DNA of 64,000 nucleotides from Cryoendolithus antarcticus (taxonomy: Eukaryota; Ascomycota; Dothideomycetes; Cladosporiales; Cladosporiaceae): positions 372,001-436,000 of the forward strand of contig NAJO01000036.1 of NCBI GenBank assembly GCA_002077065.1, in the 5' to 3' direction. Every line of letters begins with the position of its first letter. Position 1 is the first letter of the stretch. This document shows, in pieces, positions 54,779 to 64,000 of this stretch. Made by a program: the position numbers and the translations under genes. Under the pieces are notes generated by a model that saw only the letters and a program-made list of their open reading frames with translations, ran no database searches and was not told the origin of the DNA.

Positions 54779-56022
54779 TCATCGATTCGAAGAGAAGAAG
54801 AATGCATTGCCCTCTTGGTCCTTGCGGCCACCTTTGCTGTAGTCGCGGGAGGCATCATACTCTTCCCATACGCTCATGGGATAGATATGCTTGTTCTTCT
54901 CGTACCAGCGGCGATCGATGACTTTTGTCAACGCGGGATCGTCGGAGAAGCCTTCGAGGTCGGCGTCCGGGGTGGCAGGGACTGCGTGGAGCTCGTCTGC
55001 TGTGGTCAGGCCTGCGGGTAGAGAGGTCGAATCGGCGCGAGATAGATCACGGGCAGGCGTGCTTGTTGTTACATCGGCGGAGTACGGGAATAGTGGGCCA
55101 TGATAGCTGAGTGCTGCGTTGACGATGAAGTGGTGGAAGTCGAGGTGCTGGTAAACATGTCAGCGAAGGAAGCACATGAACGACATCAATCAACACTCAC
55201 GTGCGGCACGATCATCTCCCCTCTTACAATCATCAAATCGTCCACCGATATCCTAGCCCACTCCCTCCGTCTCCCTCCCGCTCCTCCAGGACCCTGCCCT
55301 GTTTCCGCAAGCTCAGCTCCGAGCTTTCTCGCCTTTTCCAGGAATAGCCAGATGAAGTCCCCTTTCTTCAGCCTGAGCTGACCACCGGGTATATCCTTGC
55401 CCTCGTAGAACACGAATGGCAGTATGAACTCGGTCGCCTTGACGGCTTCTTGTAATTGGATGTACTCTTTCCGGAGGGTGTCCTTGAGTGCTGTTTCTTT
55501 GGCTATAGAGGCCTTGGTTTGAGCTTTGGCGACGAAGGGAGCGGATGCGTTGGCTTTCAGGCGTTTCTTGAGAGTCGTGGGGACTAATTCGGAGCCTGAT
55601 GTAGTGGCAGAAGGTGCGTCCAGATCGGCCTTGCCAGGCTGTATGTTGCCCATGACCGTCTCTCCCTTCGTGTGACCACCTTCATATCCTTCCTCATCAT
55701 CCCCAAACGATAGCACAGCCTTCTTCACCCCCTTCCCCCGTTTCTTGAAAGTCGGTTTTGGCGTCCCCTCACTGTACTTGTGCGGTCAGCATCCAACTTA
55801 ACTCAATCCAGTATCTTCCAATCCTTACCGCCCTTCCGGCGTCGTCGCACCACTAGTACCACTTCCATCTTGTGACTGCTCGAGCGCTTCGGCGCGCCGC
55901 TTGCGGAAGTCTGAGAGGTGCACTAGCCCGACCGTCTGCTCTTTCAGGGTATCTTCGACGGCGTGGGCTTGCGCTGTAAAGCGAGCGTTGTGGATCGATG
56001 GGGAGGGATCAGAGTCGGCCAT
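54779..56022 (-). CDS. XAP5/FAM50 family protein
   Basis: Exons 56022-55829, 55771-55201 and 55147-54779 give 377 residues. Introns 55828-55772 (GTAAGG to TACAG) and 55200-55148 (GTGAGT to TACCAG) keep phase. The N-terminal part is charged with a basic coil (VHLSDFRKRRAEALEQSQ), then GKGVKKAVLSFGDDEE and TLRKEYIQLQEAVKATE. The conserved core is FVFYEGKDIPGGQLRLKKGD, FIWLFLEKARKLGAE, WARISVDDLMIVRGEMIVPH and HLDFHHFIVNAA, ending with VIDRRWYEKNKHIYP and WEEYDASRDYSKGG. XAP5 proteins are nuclear; human FAM50A associates with the spliceosome and the plant homolog affects the circadian clock. Divergent with the TTC1-like gene. Confidence 0.93.
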
Positions 56023-56211
56023 AACGACGGTATGCCTATCACCGCAGCATGCTATTGACCATCGATACTTATCATTCAATGTCTGTCAACTCGAAGGCCA
56101 GACCCTAACCCTACTTCACTTTCACTTCACTGACTGACATGTGATCATGACAAGCTGCACATCATTTCGAGAGCTGGCTCTGATCAACGCGGAATCGAAC
56201 GAGTCAACAAA
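56023..56211. promoter_or_regulatory. shared divergent promoter, XAP5 / TTC1-like
   Basis: Only 189 bp separate the two outward-facing start codons, so the genes very likely share promoter elements. No specific site is claimed. Confidence 0.5.
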
Positions 56212-57213
56212 ATGATCGAACGAGTAACCGAACTCGACTCGGACGACGACGCTGCATCGTTCAAATCGATCGAAAACTCGGAAGATGAAGCCTATCACTC
56301 CCCAGACGAGGAATCATCTGGAATCGCATCCAAGCCAAGGCCACCACAGCCGAAACGAGAACGTCCTCCACGACTAGGCAAAGATGCCGAACCAGCAACC
56401 TCTCCGACCTCTGTCGAGCAATCTCAATCAGCAATACCACCACCTCCCGAACGTTTCCCCAAAAACGAAGAAGATGCCCTTCTCGCCCAATCCAACGATC
56501 TGAAAGTTAAAGCCAACGCAATATTCGCCACTGGATCTTACGAGAATGCACTACAGCAGTACGACCAAGCTCTTGCATTATGTCCGAATTACTTAGACTA
56601 CCCTCTCGCGATCCTGAGGTCAAACATCGCGGCCTGTAACCTTAAAATCAAGGATTGGGATGCGGCTGTCAAAGCCGCGAGTAAGGGACTAGACTGCTTG
56701 GAGAACCTGGAGCCCTTGCCGAACCCAGCGCCGAAACCGAAGGCTGGAGATGACAGGACTGGTCCTCTGCCCGAGACGAATGAAGTGGAGGAGGTAACGC
56801 CTGCCCTTGAAGCCCGTCTCGCCGCTCTCGAGCTCTCCGGCCAAACCCTAGACGCCGTAAAGAAACTCCAAACCAAGCTCCTCCTCCGCCGCTCCACAGC
56901 CTCCACCCAACTAGCAACCTGGTCTTCCCTACAATCCGCATCCGAAGACCTTTCCCTCCTCTTATCCCCATCTCTCCGCCCCTCTCTATCTCCAACAGAC
57001 GATCGAAACGTTGTTACTCGAATGAGGGAGCTCGGTCCGCGACTAGATGATGCCAAGACGAGAGAGATGGCTGAGATGATGGGGAAGTTGAAGGGGTTGG
57101 GGAACAGTTTGCTCAAGCCATTTGGGCTTAGTACGAGTAATTTCCAGTTCGTTAAGGGTGAGGGTGGGGGGTATAGTATGAATTTCGAGCAGAATCCGAA
57201 GAAGGAGGAGTGA
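56212..57213 (+). CDS. TPR protein, TTC1-like
   Basis: Single exon, 333 residues. The acidic, Ser-rich N-terminus (ELDSDDDAASFKSIENSEDE) precedes three TPR-type motifs: DLKVKANAIFATGSYENALQ, YDQALALCPNYLDYP, then AILRSNIAACNLKIKDWDAA and, after an acidic linker, KLLLRRSTASTQLATWSSLQ. The C-terminal helix (MAEMMGKLKGLGNSLLKPFG) with a GGGYSMNFEQNP end is the TTC1 signature. TTC1 family proteins bind Hsp90/Hsp70 or Ras-type partners through the TPR groove. A co-chaperone role is inferred; p23, another Hsp90 partner, is the next gene downstream, convergent. Confidence 0.85.
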   Translation: MIERVTELDSDDDAASFKSIENSEDEAYHSPDEESSGIASKPRPPQPKRERPPRLGKDAEPATSPTSVEQSQSAIPPPPERFPKNEEDALLAQSNDLKVKANAIFATGSYENALQQYDQALALCPNYLDYPLAILRSNIAACNLKIKDWDAAVKAASKGLDCLENLEPLPNPAPKPKAGDDRTGPLPETNEVEEVTPALEARLAALELSGQTLDAVKKLQTKLLLRRSTASTQLATWSSLQSASEDLSLLLSPSLRPSLSPTDDRNVVTRMRELGPRLDDAKTREMAEMMGKLKGLGNSLLKPFGLSTSNFQFVKGEGGGYSMNFEQNPKKEE

Positions 57214-57798
57214 ATGGCGATCTCAAGCAATTGGTGTGGTCCAAGAAGTCTTGTCTTTGCAGCCAAGGCAAAGCAGATTACGGGTGTAGTTGGTACTTGT
57301 CCTGCCAGTCATTCATTGGGAGGTGTCTGACGCATAGGCTGTGGCAACTATCAGTGAGTACGTGAATGTCCGGTTTGCGCCAAGTCCACGCGCTGACGTG
57401 TGTCTCCAGGAGCACACAGGCAGCGTGGTATTCGTAGCTACATCTTCTTATTAGCGAGCGGGCTGTCACACCACTCGAAAGAGACTATAGGGGTGTGGGC
57501 TCATCGGCGCGGTAGTCATCTGTGGATGAGTCGGCGACCTCAGTAGCGGGCACATTGACCATAGGTAGCGAGTAACAGTTGGCATACTCGCACATTTGGA
57601 GCTCAGCTTGTGTGATGAACACCAGTGAGATGTGGAGCTGGATCGTCAACACGTCCTTGTGTATTGCAGCAGGGTATCGCGCTCATCATCTGACTATAGC
57701 AAAGCTAGCTGTCGTTGTATAGCGGCGTGTCGTCTCTCCGCGCTATTGCTCGCGCCTGATCATACCTCCAGCTGACGCCCCTCTCACTGGGTTGCAAT
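57214..57798. other. intergenic between convergent genes
   Basis: 3' flanks of the TTC1-like and p23 genes. Short frames only; nothing recognised. Confidence 0.5.
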
Positions 57799-58687
57799 CT
57801 ACTCCACCTCCTCGATCTTCGCCGTCCCCTTCGGCACCTCAGCCCCCGATGCACCAGCGCTAGCAGCAGCATCCTCACCCTTCCCGCCCTCCTCCCCACC
57901 AGCGAGGTCCGGCATCTCGTCATCTCCATCCTCCTCCTCATCGTCCTCATTGTCATCACCACCCATGTCACCCATGTCACCCATGTCCCCGCCGCCCATG
58001 CCGCCGAGCTTGCTGAAGTCAATGCCGCCGAAGCCGCCGTCACCTCCCATGCCGCCCATACCGCCCATACCGCCCATGCCGCCTGGCATACCACCGGCGC
58101 CGCCTCCCATGCCGCCCATGCGGGACATGTAGTCGTCGTCTTCGTTGACTTCGTTTTGCTCGTCCTCGTCGACCCACTGTGAACCTGTAAGTATACGCTG
58201 GCCCGACAGGTTGAGGAATTAGGATGATCCACCTTATCAAAGTCCGTCTTCAAGAAATGCACCTTCGCCTTATCCTTCAACAAACGCGGCCAGTACTCCT
58301 CCTCGAGGTCCTTCTTCTGCAGCACAAACTCCACCGCCCGCGCGGAATGGTGCGTCTTGCTCGCGCTGGGGTCGATCTCCTTGAAGAACTGCAGCTCGAC
58401 GTGGTAGTTTGCCTTCTTGCTCTGACTGTAGCCGGTGAAGGCCAGGCCGTCGGCCTTGATATCGAGCTTGATGTCCGAGGGGGAGACGTCGGGCACCATG
58501 ATGGCGAGGAAGATGTGGTTCTTTTCGGGCTCGGAGGTGGAGCTGCGTTGGGCCCATGTTACTGTTTGACTTGTTAGTATATTGATATTGATATTGTTCG
58601 GGCAGGAGGGTGGAACCACATACCCTCTGGGGTGATGGTCGAGCTGCCCGCGAACTTGGCGTCGGTGGTATCCTTTGGTTGCTCCAT
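57799..58687 (-). CDS. p23/Sba1/Wos2 Hsp90 co-chaperone
   Basis: Exons 58687-58624, 58561-58233 and 58176-57799 give 256 residues. Intron 1 (58623-58562) is GTATGT to AAACAG with branch TACTAAC; intron 2 (58232-58177) is GTGGAT to TTCACAG. The CS domain spans residues 22 to about 130: VTWAQRSSTSEPEKNHIFLA, DIKLDIKADGLAFTGYSQ, WPRLLKDKAKVHFLKTDFDK, then WVDEDEQNE, the p23 hallmark. The tail is an unusual MGG/GGM run (58,020-58,130) followed by an acidic stretch. p23 binds the closed ATP state of Hsp90 and stabilises clients. In fission yeast the homolog Wos2 acts with Wee1. Confidence 0.95.
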
Positions 58688-59145
58688 GATTGATGTGTTG
58701 TATGTGGTGTGCCGAGGGAGTGTTGGTGTAGTCGCGAGGCTGGAGGTATATGCAGCCCGTTTGTTAATTCGAACTGCTTCGAATGCAGTGGAAAATGCGG
58801 TCTTTCAGCCGCAATACTGCGAGGCGGTCAGTATCAGCTTTACCAGATGTGGGACCTTGTTGCTATAGGCAGAGCGCCTCATGCTTACCTATTTGCTTTG
58901 TGATTTAGCAGGATGTGCTGCTTTAGTTGTGAAGTATAGCTCCAATTGAGGTCTGCCTTGTGAAATTGCTCCCAGCAACCCCACGAAGCAAACAGACGTC
59001 ACTGAGACGAGCCTCGCCAAGACATTGCTTGAGATGTAGCTCAGCGTACGCAGCCCAGGCATCGGCATTGACACACATGAGATGATCCTACGGCAAGACC
59101 TGACAGCCGCCTGATAAGGCGAGACACCCTACCGCAACCACAACA
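58688..59145. promoter_or_regulatory. divergent promoter region, p23 / VPS24
   Basis: 458 bp between outward-facing starts. No coding frame and no specific factor site is supported. Confidence 0.45.
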
Positions 59146-59881
59146 ATGACCGACTCCGTCCGCCGCTTCTTCTACGGCCCCTCACCAGAAGAACAGGTCA
59201 GTGATCCTCCCTCAAGCCTATAGTATACAATCTAACGACAGCACGCAGAAACGCAAATGCAACTCCCTCCTCCGCGCCAACACCCGCAAACTCGACCGCG
59301 ACCTCCAAAACCTCCACACCCTCGAGTCAAAGACAAAATCCTTCATCCTGCAAGCCTCCAAGCGCGCGCAAAAGAACCCCTCCCAAGCCAAACAGGCCTC
59401 TGCCGAAACCAGAATCTTCGCCCGCGAGTTGATTAGAGTACGGAAACAGGAGTCCCGACTTGCGACTAGCAAGGCGACGCTGCAGAGCGTGGGAATGCAG
59501 GTCAATGAGGCGTTTGCGATGAAGAAGATTGAGGGGAGTATCAAGAACAGCACTGGCATAATGAAAGACGTTAACACTCTCGTCAAACTCCCTGAACTGA
59601 CCGGCACGATGAGGGAGCTGAGCATGGAGCTAGTGAAGAGCGGGATTATCGAGGAGATGGTGGAGGATTCGCTACCGAGTGGGGAGTTGCTTGAGGGCGA
59701 GGATGAGGAGGCTGAGGAGGAGGTTGATAAGGTGCTGGGGGAGGTGCTGAAGGATCGAATCAAGGCGCCTGCTGTGCCTAGTCTGCCTACTGAGGCTGTG
59801 GCTGCGGAGGAGGAGGAGGAGGAGGATCCGGAGGAAATGTTGGCGCAGATGAGGGGGAGGCTGGAGGCGTTGAAGAGCTGA
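59146..59881 (+). CDS. VPS24: Vps24/CHMP3, ESCRT-III subunit
   Basis: Exons 59146-59196 and 59249-59881 give 227 residues; the intron 59197-59248 is GTCAGT to ACGCAG with branch TCTAAC. The N-terminal MTDSVRRFFYGPSPEEQ joined to KRKCNSLLRANTRKLDRDLQ opens the Snf7 domain of basic helices (KQASAETRIFARELIRVRKQ, LQSVGMQVNEAFAMKKIEGS). The C-terminal half is acidic and ends with a MIM1-type helix (EEMLAQMRGRLEALKS, matching L..RL..LK) that binds the Vps4 MIT domain. It polymerises with Vps2 and Snf7 on endosomal membranes for vesicle budding and membrane scission. Confidence 0.95.
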
Positions 59882-61602
59882 GAGGGGGGTGGATTATGGG
59901 CATGGAGGTGCAATAGCGAGGCGTTCTGGTGTACGGAAGGGTGTGGAAAATATATGGGTCTATACACATGCATCTGTGTCTCGAAAGATCCTCACCAAAC
60001 CCGTGACCTCAAGCGTTTATCACAGCGCCCACATGCTTGCGCATCGACTCCAGCTTGCCACGAATTCCCAGATTCCATGTTGTCCACTCGAGTGACCAAC
60101 ATCGAACCTTCGACACCGACGCCGCTCAGCTCAGCCGCCGCTGTCCCTGAACCATCGTGCACCAGCGTCCATATGCTCATAACGTCGTCCCCCCAATCCT
60201 CTACCCTCCTCTCCTCGGCCGGAATCCTCAGACCTTGCCCCAATCCGACCTTCTGGACGTGAAATGGTCGCTATACCAAGCGCGGATATCCCGCCATCGC
60301 CAGGACGCGGGAAGCATGTGGCCTTCTGATATGCGGGGCATGATCGCGTGAACAGCAAAAGCTAGGTCATGTGACGTGCAGTGAGAACGAAGATACCGCG
60401 GTGGTTGGTGGTGCGTTCGACGCTTGAGCTTGTTCTGAGGGCGTGTGCGGGCTGACTTGCTCGGGGTCTGGATCTTTGAACTGGTCTGTGGCTGGGGATC
60501 GAGGGTGTCTCGGTGCTGGTGTCTGCGTCGCGGGTCCGAAACTGAGGGTGTATGGTTGAAGTCGCAGGTCGTGAGTTGAAGCTGGTCCGGTTCCGCGCGG
60601 TGTTTGGTGTTGCAGAGATGTTTTGTGGTGACAGAGGAAGAGAGATCACCTACATTGGTTTACCTACTATGCATGCTTCTCCCGCGTTTCGCGATATGTG
60701 CAGCAGTGATACCCCTGGAGCTTATGTGTGATAAGGTGAGAGAGCCGGAAGTGTAGTGCTCACCACCAACGATCTCGGTTGACGAGAAGTTGGCTGCGGG
60801 AGGCGTGTTTCAAGTTTCTGACCCTGTCGAGGGCGGGAAACGGTTTGGGGCTGCTCCAGATCAGATCTGTCTCTGATCCCTCTCACTAGCATCCGACCGG
60901 CCACCTGCTATCGTGCTGGAGTGCGATACGCGTGCTCCAGCACGGGGACAAACGTATGTGAGGGTTTATCTGTTCTATGAGATGAGCAATGAGGGCCTGG
61001 CAGTGAGAGTTCACCGGAGTTGCTTCCAGCCGTTGCTGATGATCCTTCGTCGGTGCCAAGCTTCGCCGACATGTTAATCAAAGGGATGGCAGATTAGCAA
61101 TGTCAGCCGCTGTGAAGAGGGCATCTCAACCGACACCAACGATATCGCATTCATCGGCGGGGGTACGTGGGACGAAGTTGCAACCCGACGACCTGCTATG
61201 CCACCTTACCATCGTTCCACCAAAGTGTCATGATCACTCGTATCGAAACAGCGGAATCAAGATCGTCATCAAGGATCCATTGACACGCCAAGTCCATCTA
61301 TTCCAAGCTTTCTCCATTCCGCTTTCAGCCACTCTGCCAGGGACACGACAGGGATGAGCTGCGATCTTGCGGAGCAGATCGCGGGTCTCCAACGGCGCAC
61401 ATCACCTCACTCCAACCACCGACACGCCGACTTGCTAGCCCGTCTACCCAGATGATGGCACGGCACACAAGGCTGATCGCCCTCCGCTCTGTGACGCGCT
61501 CCACACCACTGTCGCGGCTTCGTTTCCAGACCTCACCTTGTAATTCTCTTCGTTCGTGAATGTGTCATTCGTGATCCTTGGCGACGTCCGCATCGCCTAG
61601 CT
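59882..61602. other. intergenic, 1.7 kb
   Basis: Short frames on both strands, none with motifs. The final 200 bp are likely promoter of the seven-helix protein. No tRNA or repeat was recognised. Confidence 0.5.
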
Positions 61603-63020
61603 ATGTCGGACTTGACTGATATCCCTGGTGGTCAGGTACGTGGGAGCTCAGCTTTGCCATTTGGAAGAACGGCCATTGACGTGAAGGACAGCCTTCGGCA
61701 CCACCCTATCGACCGACATCACAGGCTTTGGGACAGGTCCCGGAAAAGATCCCCGACATACCCATCAATGCGGTCTTCCTCCTTCTCTTCATTCTGGCTG
61801 GCGCCGGCCACATGTTTCTGCTCAAGTACAACGGCAAACATGGCAAGAAATTCGGCATCAGCGGCGCTTGTTTCGGTTTCTCAGTCACGCGAGTACTGGC
61901 AACTACACTTCGAATCGCCTGGGCGTGCCACCCTCAGAGCATTCGCGTGGCGATGGCAGCCATGATCTTCGTCTACGCTGGAGTGGTCATCCTGTTCATC
62001 TCCAACCTGTTCTTCACGCAGCGCATTATCCGCGCCCAACACCCTCACTTCGGCTGGACGAAACCGTTCAGCGTCATACTACCGATCTTGTTTGCGGTGG
62101 TAGTGCTTACAATCTTCGCCCTGATCGTAGCAGTAATCCTAGGCTTCTACTCATTGGACGAAAAGATTCACGTCGCAGTGCGCGACATTCAAGTCTACGG
62201 CGCAACCTTCTACGCCATTGTAGCCTTCCTCCCTATACCCGCCCTAGCTATCTCGACAGCAATCCGCGCCCACCCCAAGATCAAGTACACCCAAACAGTC
62301 GACAAATTCGGCCAGGGCTCCCTCCGCGCAAAAATAATGATTGTAATGATTTCAGCCTTCTTCCTCACCCTAGGCGCCTCTTACCGCGCTGGCACCACCT
62401 GGCTTCCCCCAACGCCGCTTTACTCCGGCGGACTGCCCGCAAGACCAGTCCCAGGCCCTTGGTACTTCTCCCGCGGCGCCTTTTACGCCTTCAACTTCAC
62501 GATCGAAATCGGCGTCTCGCTCTTTTGGCTCGCGACCCGCATAGATAAACGCTTCATCATCCCCGACGGCGCCAAGGGCCCATTCTCGTACGGCGGCGGG
62601 TTTGTGTTTGCAGGCGAGCCAGGAAACGAAAAGAACCGCAACCTCGGAAACCGCGACTCCCTCCGCCATCTTACAGGCAGCACAGCAAGCGGCTGGGGCA
62701 CAGCGCGGAACTCACGCGTGTCCTGGGGCGGGTCACGCACTTCACTGGCACACTCCAGCCGTGTGTCATGGGGCGGCGTGTCACGCGAAAAAGTCGCCAT
62801 GGCGTTGGGCGAGGATGGCATTCAGATTGAGCCATACCCGGCGTTCGAGGAAAGGAATAGCAGTGATCCTGTGGGCGGGGATATGGGGATTGAGGGTGTC
62901 GAGGCGGAGATGGGCTGGGATCCGAAGAGTGGGAAGTGGGCGTTACGGCCTGTTAGCAGGTTTACGGACAATTATAGCCCTGTGGGGACGAGGGCTAGCT
63001 CGAGGACGGAGACGGCGTGA
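61603..63020 (+). CDS. seven-helix membrane protein, fungal-specific (DUF3112-like)
   Basis: Exons 61603-61635 and 61725-63020 give 442 residues. The intron 61636-61724 is GTACGT to ATCACAG and follows a short first exon, MSDLTDIPGGQ. Seven hydrophobic helices can be counted: VFLLLFILAGAGHMFLL, ACFGFSVTRVLATTLRIAWA, VAMAAMIFVYAGVVILFISN, PFSVILPILFAVVVLTIFAL, VYGATFYAIVAFLPIPALAI, AKIMIVMISAFFLTLGASYR and FYAFNFTIEIGVSLFWLAT. A Ser/Arg-rich cytoplasmic-looking tail of about 150 residues follows, with repeated SRVSWGG blocks. The layout resembles fungal DUF3112/receptor-like proteins, whose ligands are unknown. Calling it a receptor is inference. Confidence 0.82.
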
Positions 63021-63637
63021 GCTGTGTCAAGAGCACTGGGAGGAATATTTCGTATGTTTTGTCATCTAGGGGGTGAAAACTGGGAAGGAGTGTACAAAGC
63101 TTATGATGGGACGCAACGCGCATGGCGTTCTAAGCAGAAGAGATAGATAATGTATCTGAATGAACCCAAATTCCACTTAGCCGGATCATAGCATCCACAG
63201 CTTCATTGGTGCCTTGTAAGCACAAACCGGTGAGGCCTGACGATTGGCCCTCTCCAGGTACAAATTTGAGGAGATCCGTGATTCATCGTGAGGCATGGTG
63301 GTACGCAAAGAACTGAAGCCCTAATGCCTGGTAGGACGTGATCTACGACATCCCATCGTGCCTGCAGGCTCGCAATCGGTGTCGACGCTGATTCGCTGGA
63401 CATCAATGTACAATGCCGCATCTTGCTGTCACCGCACTTGATGACTTGTATGTACATGATTACGGGACCGTTCTCAAGCAGCTTCAAGCGTGAAGATCCG
63501 AATTGGGACTGAATTGAGCAGACTCGTACCATGATGGGTCACTCGCCCGAGTCGCACACATGGACCGATACTACCTGAACGTCAAGTGTCGCAGCAACGC
63601 GACATGTCCGTAGCATCTTCAACCGACCTGCATTAGC
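63021..63637. other. intergenic
   Basis: 3' flank of the membrane protein and upstream region of the partial gene. Nothing recognised. Confidence 0.45.
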
Positions 63638-64000
63638 ATGGTAGCAGAGGCGTCAGTACTGGCAACTGTGGTCCAGCCTCAGGAGCCTGAGTCAAGCATG
63701 GATGGCTCGGGAATGGCGTTCTTCCCCTGGACCATAGAACAAGTGCAACCCAGGCAGTACGCTTATTGGGATCTCGACGGTGAAGGGCGGATGATCGAAG
63801 ATGAGCTGTCAATCCGCCGCGGTTTCCTCTCTGTAAGTGACGAGATAGACTTCGTCGTTAGCAACCTTGATTTTGGGACGACACAGTCTCTGCTGGCGAA
63901 AGACTCTTACACTAGGCGCCCGCCTGAAGAAGCTCATGTAGGGCTCTTCAAACAGGACTTTGGGCGTGAGTGCAGCGACGCGGGGTGCGTTGATTGTGTG
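63638..64000 (+). CDS. partial hypothetical gene running off the window
   Basis: From ATG 63638 (AGCATGG) the frame stays open for 121 codons to the window edge. It begins MVAEASVLATVVQPQEPESS and contains FFPWTIEQVQPRQYAYWDLD, GEGRMIEDELSIRRGFLS and a Cys-containing end (RECSDAGCVDC). A GTAAGT...ACACAG segment (63833-63886, 54 nt, a multiple of three) may be an intron that keeps frame, joining GFLS to SLLAKDSY. A second donor-like GTGAG lies at 63967. I do not recognise the family, and the 3' part is missing. Confidence 0.5.
   Translation, partial: MVAEASVLATVVQPQEPESSMDGSGMAFFPWTIEQVQPRQYAYWDLDGEGRMIEDELSIRRGFLSVSDEIDFVVSNLDFGTTQSLLAKDSYTRRPPEEAHVGLFKQDFGRECSDAGCVDCV

Overview
The window looks like nuclear DNA of a filamentous ascomycete, most likely a Dothideomycete (the Capnodiales/Mycosphaerellales side is an inference). 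The reasons are short GT-AG introns of about 49 to 111 nt with CTRAC-type branch points, compact intergenic spacers, Zn2Cys6 regulators, a KTR/KRE2 mannosyltransferase, a GEA-type Sec7 factor, and many F-box-like proteins of the fungal LPxEL type. No tRNA, rRNA, CRISPR array or intact transposon was recognised. Exon joins below were worked out by hand from splice signals, reading frame and family resemblance.

Layout. 1-8.2 kb is an accessory block: three tandem minus-strand F-box-like paralogs (119-2553), a four-exon Zn2Cys6 regulator (3050-4883), two more short paralogs (5673-6830) and a doubtful small gene. 8.3-13.2 kb holds conserved genes: a five-exon CXXC/DUF866 zinc-binding protein, a disordered nuclear-looking protein and the mRNA-decay factor Pat1. 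13.6-15.1 kb holds two adjacent broken genes: a fungal-specific family member and an aminoglycoside-phosphotransferase-fold protein. 15.3-19.6 kb holds a GT15 mannosyltransferase, a macro-domain ADP-ribose phosphatase and the Rieske subunit of complex III. 20.1-28.0 kb mixes three further F-box-like genes, at least one interrupted by a stop, with GMP synthase and Bcp1. 28.2-28.9 kb encodes mitochondrial ribosomal protein uL23m.

28.9-32.6 kb and 39.7-44.5 kb are gene-poor. Between them are a Zn2Cys6 plus PAS-like regulator and a large GEA/GBF1-type Arf exchange factor. From 44.5 kb there is a 1757-residue WD40 protein, a repeat-built Gly/Ser/His-rich hydrophilin-like protein, a small C-terminally hydrophobic protein, XAP5/FAM50, a TTC1-like TPR protein, the Hsp90 co-chaperone p23, ESCRT-III Vps24 and a seven-helix membrane protein. 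A partial gene runs off the right edge.

How the genes relate. There is no obvious biosynthetic cluster. Housekeeping genes tend to lie in divergent pairs with short shared promoters (macro/Rieske, GUA1/BCP1, XAP5/TTC1, p23/VPS24). The lineage-specific content is the F-box-like family: eight loci within 28 kb, several with nonsense or frame breaks, which suggests duplication followed by decay. The least explained items are that family, the repeat-built hydrophilin-like protein, the paired pseudogenes at 13.6-15.1 kb, and the small orphan proteins at 42.1 and 54.4 kb.
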